Assembly: GCF_963678635.1 (NCBI RefSeq)
Contig: NC_087066.1
Span: 24,937,881 to 25,001,880 of the forward strand
Direction: 5' to 3'
From: Symsagittifera roscoffensis
Lineage: Eukaryota > Xenacoelomorpha > Acoela > Convolutidae
DNA length: 64,000 nt
The position numbers were made by a program, and so were the translations under genes. Positions within the stretch are counted from its first letter, which is position 1. Every line of letters begins with the position of its first letter. The notes beneath the pieces are model-generated. The model ran no database searches. It was not told where the DNA came from and saw only the letters and a list, made by a program, of their open reading frames with translations. This document shows, piece by piece, positions 56,801 to 64,000 of this stretch.

Positions 56801-59800
56801 CTTAATTTTTCCCCAAAACTAGCAGTAAAATTGAAATTCTATGTAGTAAATTGATAAGAAGAAAATGCAGTACTAACCTTTTGATATTTCCATTCACTCG
56901 CACAAAAATTTTATCCAAACTCGCACAACTCGCCCACGAAGAATTGTTTAAATAATGAATTTAAGTTTCAAGCTTTCACACTCAACAACTCTAACACACG
57001 ATAACACGTTTCAAACTTTCCTTTAACCCGGTTGGAAAGGAATTCTATACTAAACAAAACTAACCAATGCAGCTTACTAAACACCACAAATCATAGAATA
57101 ACAGCATGACTAAAAAAAGGAAACCAACGGTACCCAAACCGGATTAACCCAGTTTAAAACTGGATAATTTATTCTTTTGAAGACTATTATAAAGTCTAAG
57201 AAAGAAATAATAAAACACAAAAAAGTCGAAAGACAAACCCATACCAAAAACAATTTGATTTTTGAAAAAAGGACACAACCAACGAAACATAAGAAAAACC
57301 ACAATAAACCCAACATAAAAAGTTTTCACATAACAGGACCTCTCACAGAAACCGCACGAAATCATACTCCCACTCCTGGCCTAACCCACCAGAGAGGACG
57401 TCCTGAGCATGCTCTATAGCCGGCCTAACCCACCGCGCTACATCCACGCTTTGTGACCACACTTCTATTTTTAATAAGAGGTACTCAAGGGTGAGTAACT
57501 CTTCAAAATAACCGAACTAAAACAAAAAGCTTTTGTGAAAACAACTAACCAAAATCATAACTAAAACACCGAACTAATAAAAATTTTATAAAATGTAAAT
57601 TACACTTTGTAGTATATAGATCAGCATACAACACCAAAGACGAACATCCAAAGACAAAATGACCCCACTACACTCGAAAAAGAATGGCCAATCAATATCA
57701 ATATGCCGACCACAATCACAACTCAAAGGATTTAGAGTACGACTTGACCTCGCAGGGAAGGACTTCATTGAACTAGACCAATGACCACCTCGATGTTCAA
57801 GTATACGTACAGATCCGAGTAACCAGGCATCCCCTCCACGCACAATCTCCACACCATTCCCAGACAAAGTCAAACACAAAAGAAGTTCTCTACATGAAAC
57901 AGAAAAACCTGTCATAGCCAACCATTCTGGAATCAGATTTGAGTTTGTTGCGAAAACCCAGTCGTTGTCATGAGAAGACACAACGATTGATCCTGGAACT
58001 TCTCTAAAAGGAGAACCCAGAAGAAATATGATGTTCGCCAAATACCAACGTCCATCATCCATCCTTTGAATTGCAGAAAAACTATTCTAAAAAACTCTGT
58101 AAAACCCGGATGGGTGGAACCTGATCTAAACTACATTTTATGATTGGATAAATTAGATATTTTACCACTGTAAAGTATTTAATATTAACCAATCATGATC
58201 CATCTAACTAACAACCCATTTATTTGTAAGTGCTGAAATTACTTGTAATTTCAGCACCAGAGAGATTTGAATTTAACTTAGAAATTAGTTGCCTCTCCAA
58301 AAGGACTTCAGCAGCCGCAATAAACCAGTATACCCTAGATCTATTGAGCCTAGCAGAGACTAGTTAAACAACCTGAGACTAGATAGTATAAGAGTAAGAT
58401 TAGGATCGTTATTAGACTAAGAAGTTGCACGAATCTATCCGGCCGAAAATAAGATAGCGTGACGAGCAGACGGTGTACCCTATCCGAAATTACTCTATGA
58501 GTTAACCACATCGGCCATAACTCAGCATCGTTCGCTAGGGGTAAGAATCTGAGCCTAACAGCTCCTGTTGAGGGGTCCATTTAAACGTTTTTGAGGAACA
58601 GGTCTTAATGCGAGACTGAAATAGCAAAGTAACCAAGGTTGAGGTAAAAATCAAATTCATACAAGAAACTCGCATTTTTAAGGAGTTAGAAGTTATACTA
58701 AATATCATGCCAACCATTCAAGTAGAAAAACCAAGTCGAAAACCAGTTCGCAATTTAAGCCGAAAAATCATGGATCAAGTCGAAAATTCAGCCAACCCGC
58801 AGTGAGTTTCTATAGATAGTAATAGCTTATAATCGAATTTCGTGGTTAAAAAGTTGCCATTGTAGTCAATTATATTTACAGTTTGAGACCGATTGATTAT
58901 AATCTACTATAGTCCATTTTTTTCGAGAAACTAAATCATCTATAAACCACTTAAAGTCCATTTTAAAGGATCACAATGAATTTTAATTCTCTATAATTTT
59001 TCTCCAAAATATCGGCAAACTTTGAAGAGTTTTCTGCAATACTCACAGCAAGTAAGAATGGTGAAATTTAAAGCGAAGTACTTAGGGAAAGCGAGTGATA
59101 ACAAGGAAAAAAAAAGAAACAGTAAAAAAATTTTGCTGTAGCCAAATGTCAAGCCTACTTCAGCGATTGCAACGTTCAGGTTTTGAATATTTTTGTTTTC
59201 AAGGTTTCGGGAAAAGCCTGTTCTTACTCATTAAAATCTATATAATCCATCAAATCTATTATGATCTATTATAGCCCACTCTAATTGTCATAAGAAGGTA
59301 AAAACATCTCTACTTTAATTTTTGCAATCGTGTAAAAATCCATTATAATCGATTAATGTAGAAATTTGTGAAGACAAACCATGAAAATACATGATAATCA
59401 ATTATTATCCATGAAACCTCATTGCTAGAAGATAGATAATCAGGTTCAAACCGAAAGAGCTAGTCCTATAACTCTTTACAAACTGTCGATAAAAAGCTAG
59501 GCATAATAATTTTCGTCGAAAGGAAATCGTTTGACTTGCCTTTTTAGGAAAATAATTTATTTTTCAAAAAAATTTTTACCCACGAGGCCAAATTTGCACT
59601 TGATCGGCACAGAAATTGTTGTCGTTATATTACTGGTTGTCAGAGACAAAACAACATACTCCAAATGATAAATGAAATCCACTCACTAAATTTCCGCTTG
59701 CGTTTCGCGTACACATACAAGTAACAAAAAATTTAACGTCACATTAATTTTGTCCCGGAATCCGCGACAAGCTAAAATATCTAGTTGTTCCGATTTCGGC

Positions 59801-62800
59801 AAACGAAAGAGGATCTCCCACAATATAAGCAGATTTTACAATCATAAATTGATTGTAGTTCCCTTTGTTACACTGAACTGAACCAGTCCCTGCATGAACA
59901 ATCACTAACTAAAATTATTATCCACCAAAAACGGATCTTAAATTTGAGGATTTAATTATTGTTTGTGGAGTCCAATCAACAAAATCTGAACTTATTGCTC
60001 AATCAAAACTGTGGATTACGCCTTTAGTGTTTGAAAACAAGAAGTTTTTTTAAACCTCAGAAATATAACATCATAAATAATTTATTTCAGTTTTTTTTCT
60101 TCATTCATTATTTGAGAAAGAAAAGGTGTTCACTCTTTCAGTAAATGTAATGAAAGAAATTTTCCTTCCTCTAGTATTTGAGATTGAAAAGGTGCTCATT
60201 CGTTCAGTATTTCAGATTTAGTTATTGAAGCAAACAGGTCTTTATGCGAGAATGAAATAGCAAAGTAAACCAAGGTTGAGGTAAAAATCAAATTCATACA
60301 AGAAACTCGCATCTTTAAGAAAGAGTCAGAATTTATACTAATTATCATGCCAACCATCCAAGTAGAAAAACCAGGTTGAAAAACCAGTTCGCACTTCAAG
60401 CCAAAAAACCAGGATCAAGTCGAAAAAATAGCCAAAACGCAGTGAGTTTATATAGATAGTATTCGATTATTATCAAATTTCGCCGTTAAAATTGTTGCCA
60501 TTATAGTCGATTATACTTGCAAATTGGGACCGCGCAATCGACTATAATCTACTATAGTTCATTATTTTTTGACAAACTAAATCATGTATAAACCACTCAA
60601 TGTCCGTTTTAAACGATCACAATGGAATAAAATTCTCTGTAACTTTTTTCTCCAGAAGACCGGCAAAAATTGAAGAGTTTTCTGCAAAACTCACAGCAGA
60701 AAATACTAGTGGGATTTATAGTCAAGTCCTCAGGGAAAACGAGCAACAAAAAGGAAAGAAAAATAAGAAAAAAAAATTTGCTTTAGCCAAATGTGAAGCC
60801 TAATTCAGCGATTGCAACGTTCAGGTTTCGAATATCTTTATTTTCAAGGTTTCGGAAAAAGCCAGTTTTTACTCATTAAAATTTTTTTAAATCCATTTTA
60901 ATCTATTATAACCCATTCTAATTGTCATAAGAAGTTAAAATCATCCCTATTTTTTTTTATTTTCAATCGTGTATTAATCCATTATAATCGATTTATGTAG
61001 AAATTTGTGAAGTCAAACCATGAACATACATGATAATCAATTATTCTCCATGAAACCTCATTGCGAGAAGATAGATAATCAGGTTCGAACTTCATACAGC
61101 AAAATTTCTTGTCCTATAACTCTATTTAAACTGTCTATAAAAAGCTAGGCATGAAATTTTTTATCGAAAGGAAATAGTTTGACTTGCCTTCTTAAGAAAC
61201 TATTTTTTTTTTCAAACAAAGTGTTACCCACGAGGCCAAACTTGCACTTGATCGGCACACAAAATGTTGTCTGTATGTTCCTGGTTGTCAGAGACAAAAC
61301 AACATACTCCAAATGATAAGTGAAATCCACTCACAAAATTTCCCGCGGGTTTCGCGTACACATACTAGTAACACAAAAATTCTCGTCAAATTAATTTTGT
61401 CCGGAGTCCGCAACAAGCTAAAATAGCTAGTTGTTCCGGTTTTTGCCCACAAAAGAGGACCCCCAAAAAATAAGCAGATTTCACAATCATAAGTTGATCG
61501 TAGTTCCGTTTGTTACACTGAACTGAACCAGTCCATGCATGAACAATCACTAACTAAAATTATTGTCCAGCAAAAACTGATTAAAATTTGAGGATTTAAG
61601 TTTTGTTAGTGGAGTCCAATCAACAAAATCTGAAATTATTGCTCAATCAAAACTGTGGATTACGCCTTTATTGTTTGAAAACAAGAAGTTTTTTTAAACC
61701 TCAGAAATATAACATCATAAATAATTTATTTCAGTTTTTTCTTCTTTCGTGATTTGAGATAGATAAAGTGTTCACTCTTTCATTATTTGCAACAAAAAAA
61801 GTGTTCCTTCTTTCAGTATTTGAGATCGGAAAAGTGCTCATTTGTTCAGTAGTTCAGATTTAGCTGATGAGGTCAGTTTGATGGCAGTTAATGAGATTGA
61901 ACTGTTGGACAGTCTTGCTGATAACCCACAAAAAATATTTATTTTGAAAAAGTAAATTTCAAAACGCAACTATTTGGTTAATAGAATTCAAAAAAACGCG
62001 AATTCAGCACACAATTTGCTGATTCGATTTACAACTTGCGGTTTGCGCTTATAGCTGCGGATTCCACGACAGCTCAATTTTTTTATATCTATGTCTTATA
62101 GTTTGTCTTTGTATTTTACAAACTGTTCCGGAATCCGCAAAAACTTTTAATTTTTGACACAAGCAACTGAAAAAAACTAAAAACTTTTTCCATCCATTTT
62201 TCGTAGTTGCTATGAATCAATCTACGAAAAAGTTGTCCAACTTCTACAACGTGTGTTACTAGTGTCCTATGTTTGTCACGATTTTCAGCAGTTTCTAATT
62301 TGAGGTTGTGATTAGTATACACTAGAATCTTGAGAAAAGTATTAAATAATAAATTAGCAAAAAGTAAGACCTATGATCCAAGTTCCTTCTGATACGAAGC
62401 TTACGTTACATTTCGTATGAAAACCTTAAACAAAAATTTGCTTTCCTATGAGATTCTGATCAAAGAAAAAAGTTCTCAATTGAAAGTTCGTACAAAAATG
62501 TTGTAAGATTTTCGGTTCAGTTAGATCTGAAAGGATATTGCTGTATTTGTTCAAGATTTCTAATTTTTTTGAATAATATCTATGCAGCATATATACTATT
62601 CAGAAAAAGTTATTAATCTTGAAAAAAATCAGCAATGTCTTTCCAGGTCTTAGTAGAACCAAAATTCTTACAAAATTTTTGTAGGAATTTTCAAAAGATA
62701 ACTTTTTCCTTTTTTAAAAATCTCAGAAGAAAGTTCTGGCTTAAGATTTTCATATGGAACCAAAATGGAACCAAAATTTTTAGGTTCTCGTTAGACATTT

Positions 62801-63320
62801 AGAATATGCAAGAATTTTGCTCAGAGGATATAAAACCCAGGTTTCCAACTTTTTCGTTGAAACTGTTAGGTTTGTTTTTATAAAAATTTCAGACTCACTG
62901 AAGCCAGAGCCAGCGTTGACTAGATAACTGGATTAAAATTATCGACAGCGCCAATGCTGTCTAACAGGGTCACTTTAAGCAAACAAATTTTCCTACATAA
63001 TATTTTTTCTTATTTTTTTTTCAAAAAAAGAAAGAACCGAATAGATGACTGAGAAACCGAAAAAAATGATGAAATAGAAAAATGAATTGTTAATCCAGAA
63101 GTATCCATTCGACTTATAAAAACGTAATTGAATATTTGATAGTGCACTCATAGGAGCCTCGTTACTCACCTAGACACGTGTTGCCACTGTCTTTTTTCTG
63201 TCCAATCAAGTTCGGATCTTGTTTCGGCTTGTTGGATGATCGGCCAAATAAACAACAGAAGATACAAAGGAAACAAAAGCCGAGGCCGGAAAACCAGCCC
63301 ATGAGAACAGTAAGGGACAT
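35856..63320 (-). CDS. Host gene: four-exon protein with N-terminal membrane segment, about 303 aa
   Basis: Minus-strand exons in order are 63320-63170, 39588-39447, 39143-38933 and 36263-35856. All introns are GT-AG, phases join as 1, 2, 0, and the total is 912 nt including the TAA. Residues about 3-30 are a hydrophobic, Cys-rich segment (ends CLFGRSS), suggesting a signal anchor or palmitoylated membrane protein. Exon 2 encodes GVWVCDDHGAGQVPHPLIVSRWYQQLSVVDTVEIYVKLQNLLQSEL split over two recognisable blocks. Exons 3-4 are Ser-rich and look largely unstructured, with scattered Cys. I do not recognise the family. Intron 1 is 23.6 kb because it contains retroelement copy 2 (in antisense orientation to the gene) and a 1.6-kb tandem duplication. 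The join across intron 1 rests on matching phase and a good donor (CTAG|GTGAGT). Confidence 0.7.
37699..37758 (+). repeat. Dispersed hairpin-bearing repeat, copy c
   Basis: CAAGACTGCTCGTATCAGGGC is followed by a perfect hairpin CAGGG-CAAAA-CCCTG and then AATGTTCCGACTGCC, as in copy a. The 3' part diverges after CTTTAA. Confidence 0.6.
38188..38271 (+). other. Possible isolated 84-bp exon, plus strand
   Basis: A GC-richer block is bounded by TTTAATTCAG| and GCGG|GTAAGT, both good splice signals. It is open in all three frames, so the reading frame is undecided. It lies inside an intron of the minus-strand gene, so it would belong to an overlapping plus-strand transcript. No partner exon was identified. 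Confidence 0.25.
39661..40070 (+). repeat. 5' LTR of copy 2
   Basis: 410 bp, begins TGGAACC and ends AACTCA. The central palindrome at 39776-39803 is perfect. The end hairpin TGAGTTA/TAACTCA is kept although the loop differs from copy 1. Confidence 0.95.
40073..40089 (+). other. Primer-binding site of copy 2
   Basis: TGGTGCGACCATAAGTC, identical to copy 1, two bases after the LTR. Confidence 0.75.
40158..40391 (+). CDS. 77-aa leader ORF, copy 2
   Basis: Same length, start and stop as 759-992, with 74 of 77 residues identical and most base changes silent. It is intact although the large ORFs of this copy are broken. Confidence 0.55.
   Translation: MLHDDNLIEMSLRLNRSKPIFRTITELPGIGRRPRTRDDIRQSRNLPYSYMIVRQKPTQTFIFRILLAMNLDFHLQT
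40717..41213 (+). promoter_or_regulatory. Hairpin array in the leader of copy 2
   Basis: The CAAGG/CCTTG hairpins, the AGAACA/TGTTCT stem and the stems AGTGAA/TTCACT and AATAGTA/TACTATT are present as in copy 1. The 5' arm of the last hairpin has decayed (AATAAA in place of AGTATA), while its ATTC-TTCG-GAAT core is kept. Confidence 0.55.
41322..41789 (+). CDS. 155-aa basic protein upstream of gag, copy 2
   Basis: Intact and collinear with 1919-2386. Most differences lie in the Ser-rich middle and at the last few residues. It overlaps the gag ATG at 41764 by 26 nt. Confidence 0.7.
   Translation: MSFKNLGNKQTIVLHNCEIDNKKYDLVITPHTQTVGYIRTKRQTLKKKIITKQRQITRKRFSKNRNAFSESEAKNLDELYKLKESIDRNCPIHDQLYFSDSETTSNSSKRGKRRIKKQYKHKPVHLYNWNQPIRHIDNYLLTVIKQKNEPNTHSQ
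41764..45834 (+). pseudogene. gag-pro: Gag-protease of copy 2, broken
   Basis: Collinear with 2361-6458. It is interrupted by TAA at 42322-42324, a deletion of about 34 nt near 42570-42590 that shifts the frame, and TGA at 43950-43952. The Gag core, CCHC knuckle, Asn/Arg/Ser repeats and DSGAE protease motif are recognisable. After protease the frame runs on into RT without a stop, because the codon matching the copy 1 TAA is CAA. Confidence 0.9.
45835..49986 (+). pseudogene. pol: Pol of copy 2 (RT, RNase H, integrase), broken
   Basis: RT motif A, YLDD, RNase H, the zinc-binding part and the D,D-35-E integrase core are all present. Lesions are TAA at 46848-46850 between RT motifs A and B, a frameshift near 48228 in the RNase H-integrase linker, and TGA at 49492-49494 shortly before the GPY/F-like region. 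The end is at TAA 49984-49986. Confidence 0.9.
49987..50580 (+). other. Spacer after pol, copy 2
   Basis: Collinear with 10604-11196, with the same paired motifs (AATTAGCCTAAAGT twice, AAAATTGCC twice, GACCT-CC-AGGTC). Confidence 0.4.
50581..50811 (+). CDS. Small hydrophobic protein 1, copy 2 (76 aa)
   Basis: Hydrophobic core as in 11197-11412. The stop TGA overlaps the next start as ATGA (50808-50811), which suggests coupled termination and reinitiation. Confidence 0.5.
   Translation: MLFSRPVNIILNILINFLTIFKLLIIFLFDTFESFVIILIIFCNIFLIFYSLFELYLQFLKAIDYIHRYDSQNLSK
50808..50996 (+). CDS. Small hydrophobic protein 2, copy 2 (62 aa)
   Basis: Nearly identical to 11424-11612: two hydrophobic stretches around CKCIKK. 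Intact. Confidence 0.55.
   Translation: MIRTIFSRTDIFLLFVIFITFLSSLILTICKCIKKAIITFALATILLILFLEEYYNKHKFFH
50962..52134 (+). CDS. Pro/Ser/Thr-rich frame without ATG, copy 2
   Basis: Open for 390 codons after a TAG at 50959-50961 and before TAA 52132-52134. It contains no Met codon. It overlaps the end of the preceding 62-aa ORF by 35 nt in another frame, which does not hold in copy 1. A single 3-nt indel near 51671 separates it from copy 1. It overlaps the env ATG (52122) by 13 nt. Confidence 0.65.
   Translation, partial: KNTIININFSTKRKNKKSSKIANQQSNSQSSPTTSQNNPTPSSTTQNPQTSARISFQDNPYTFEERHAHSSEPLEPVQRQAPLSEPTYNLYPTLPQELSRIRNLSQNQNTVEINRQIIHPRRNRNFQTPRVHFDIPQTPSQTTPENPIGILPETPTLLSQRSTSSLPSDYLGSTPTSEQIRENPFNPPNQTSRLPYWTTQSFTQGEPNLINDPIDISTDTTTSSSLPETLSLPSTPSSQISPTPFNLNFPNNLDARYREQSSTNIPLRLDWNTFTAPPPLFGQHPESNRLHNWALNRLQYRQDIHEDIRDHNIQILQQNSLQLKFEITVKLNNITQHPYPLNPPNITAQSLPPPFITTEVIYKYDRYTKKTIGYITFYNPYSGLSYTCIF
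52122..54722 (+). pseudogene. env: Envelope-like gene of copy 2, broken
   Basis: Collinear with 12742-15346. It has a two-base loss near 52200 just after the signal sequence, TGA at 53257-53259 and a frameshift near 53500. The C-terminal part 53478-54722 is open and shows the arrangement that copy 1 has lost: a first hydrophobic segment (LYAMFNFIGFLFSLLKG), a second (ARILFAGFFGIF) and a Pro-rich tail. The stop overlaps the next ATG as ATGA. Confidence 0.75.
54719..56524 (+). pseudogene. ORF X of copy 2 and its -1 extension, broken
   Basis: Collinear with 15343-17150. Stop TAA at 55454-55456, a lost base near 55684, and one lost base near 56510 in the extension. The T7 heptamer is at 56205-56211. 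About 320 nt around it are almost identical to copy 1. Confidence 0.7.
56528..56611 (+). other. Short intron after ORF X, copy 2
   Basis: Donor CAG|GTAAGT and acceptor TTTTTAG|CC, 84 nt. The intron body differs considerably from copy 1 but both ends are conserved. Confidence 0.55.
56612..58114 (+). other. 3' non-coding region of copy 2
   Basis: Matches 17239-18656, with about 85 bp more near 57168-57255. It carries the CCAGTTT/AAACTGG palindrome and the GC-rich patch with repeated GGCCTAACCCACC (about 57378-57434). Confidence 0.5.
57586..58062 (-). CDS. Antisense 158-aa frame near the 3' LTR, copy 2
   Basis: An uninterrupted minus-strand frame from an ATG 53 bases inside the 3' LTR. It has no low-complexity runs, a CDCGRHID segment and hydrophobic ends. 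Copy 1 has the same protein split by a small indel. An HBZ-like antisense gene is an analogy only; chance cannot be excluded. Confidence 0.35.
   Translation of the reverse strand: MDDGRWYLANIIFLLGSPFREVPGSIVVSSHDNDWVFATNSNLIPEWLAMTGFSVSCRELLLCLTLSGNGVEIVRGGDAWLLGSVRILEHRGGHWSSSMKSFPARSSRTLNPLSCDCGRHIDIDWPFFFECSGVILSLDVRLWCCMLIYILQSVIYIL
58115..58524 (+). repeat. 3' LTR of copy 2
   Basis: 410 bp, three differences from 39661-40070. The next four bases are GCAT, against GCTT before the 5' LTR. Confidence 0.95.
58598..61870. repeat. Direct tandem duplication, unit 1635 bp
   Basis: The unit 58598-60232 is repeated at 60233 to about 61868 with modest divergence (for example AACAGGTCT..ATGCGAGA..GAAATAGCAAAG at both starts). 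It has no coding capacity and lies in intron 1 of the membrane-segment gene, 74 bases from copy 2. Confidence 0.8.
61871..63169. other. Intron 1 of the membrane-segment gene, right part
   Basis: AT-rich; I see no exon, RNA gene or repeat family that I can support. Confidence 0.45.
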
Positions 63321-64000
63321 TTCGCAAAAACGTTAATAAGAAGGAAGACTACGATAATTTGCAGATTGGTACATGGAGCGTCTAAATGCAAGAAAAAGAC
63401 CGCCGAACATTAAATTGGCTAGAGAAAGCAGCACTCATTGAACTCAAAAGGTGGCTTTGGCATCATTGTTTTACAGAGGGATAAAAAAATTACATTTTTT
63501 TAAAGCAGTTTTTTTGTAGAAATTGATGTCCTGTGGGCAATTTTTCAGGTGAGGACCATTCCTTACTAGTAATTCGCTCTTCCCTAAACTTAAGTGCATA
63601 TTGGCGCTGAAGGCGACTTAATAAAAAATCTAGGTATTTTCAACCAAAAATGGGTGTTGCCGAAATGGACACCTGTTGGGTGACCAAGGGGTTGATCCCC
63701 TGAGAGTCGATAGGGACAGGGGCGGATTTAGGGGGGGGGGCTTTATTTTTTTTTCTCTCCCCCCTGATGTACAATTTTATGACAACCATTTATGGCCGAC
63801 CATTCTTAAAATTTTTCTTAAGGTGCTTTTGGCGTCAATTGGTTCTAACGTTGAGAGTGAGCACTCGCCGATTTTTTGGTTGAAATTTTTTAAAAAGTGC
63901 CCAGTTTTTGACATGTTTTCTCAAACGTTTGCTGGCCGGGCAGAAAATTTTGTCAAAATAGGGTCTTCATAGTGTTCTAGAAGGGCTCGGAAAACCATTT
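63321..64000. other. Upstream region of the minus-strand gene and window edge
   Basis: It should contain the promoter of the gene whose ATG is at 63320 (minus strand), but no core element stands out. A G-run at about 63730-63741 following GGGGCGGATTTA looks like the end of a dispersed repeat. No gene is supported. Confidence 0.35.

Larger units (their letters stand above)
39661..58524 (+). mobile_element. Giant envelope-bearing LTR retroelement, copy 2
   Basis: The element is 18,864 bp with the same order of parts as copy 1. Its two LTRs differ at three of 410 sites. They differ from the copy 1 LTRs at about ten shared sites, so the copies belong to slightly different lineages. The flanking tetranucleotides are GCTT and GCAT, an imperfect target duplication. 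Lesions are many: stops at 42322, 43950, 46848, 49492, 53257 and 55454, and frameshifts near 42580, 48228, 52200, 53500 and 55684. It sits in intron 1 of the minus-strand host gene. Confidence 0.95.

Noticed and set aside
58535-58717. 60-aa minus-strand frame right of copy 2, tested as an upstream exon of the minus-strand gene
   Set aside because: No matching donor or phase was found, whereas 63170-63320 fits with donor, phase and an ATG.
63206-63391. 61-aa minus-strand frame starting MHLDAPC
   Set aside because: It is a shifted frame over the true first exon (63170-63320), whose own frame joins in phase to the next exon.

Overview
This window is AT-rich genomic DNA from an animal, most likely an invertebrate. 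The signs are spliced genes with GT-AG introns in the standard code, a CR1-like non-LTR element, a Merlin/ISXO2-like transposase relic, MITE-like foldbacks, and two very long envelope-bearing Ty3/Gypsy-type LTR retroelements. I cannot name the species or clade.

Layout. (1) 262-19066 is a complete LTR retroelement (copy 1, about 18.8 kb, 410-bp LTRs that differ at one base, 4-bp target duplication ATAA). (2) 19681-20626, minus strand, is a decayed Merlin-like transposase. (3) 21697-32928, plus strand, is an eight-exon host gene for a coiled-coil protein of about 390 aa. Its introns carry palindrome clusters, a MITE, a minisatellite and a decayed CR1-like LINE (26583 to about 30400, minus strand). 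(4) 33497-34040 is a foldback element. (5) 35856-63320, minus strand, is a four-exon host gene for a protein of about 303 aa with an N-terminal membrane segment. (6) 39661-58524 is a second, older copy of the same giant retroelement (copy 2, LTRs differ at 3 of 410 sites), sitting in intron 1 of that gene. (7) 58598 to about 61870 is a 1.6-kb direct tandem duplication in the same intron.

The exciting object is the retroelement. In order it carries: LTR, primer-binding site, a 77-aa leader ORF, a roughly 0.5-kb array of hairpins in the leader, a 155-aa basic protein, Gag plus protease, RT-RNaseH-integrase with a GPY/F-like end, two tiny hydrophobic proteins, a Pro/Ser/Thr-rich reading frame of about 377 codons with no ATG in either copy, a large envelope-like glycoprotein, a protein of unknown function of about 527 aa ending near a T TTT TTT slippery heptamer with a 104-codon -1 extension, a perfect CAG|GTAAGT donor and short intron three bases after that stop, an antisense reading frame next to the 3' LTR, and the 3' LTR. 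Neighbouring ORFs overlap by 26, 13 or 4 nt at the same places in both copies (the small membrane pair only in copy 2). Compared with an ordinary gag-pol-env Ty3/Gypsy element this is roughly twice as long and has at least six extra reading frames.

Both copies carry lesions. Copy 1 has few (one stop after protease, one frameshift in RT, one frameshift near the end of env). Copy 2 has many. Comparing the two copies is the main evidence that the unfamiliar frames are real coding sequence. Gene models for the two host genes were built by hand from splice sites and reading phase and are internally consistent, but no transcript data were available.
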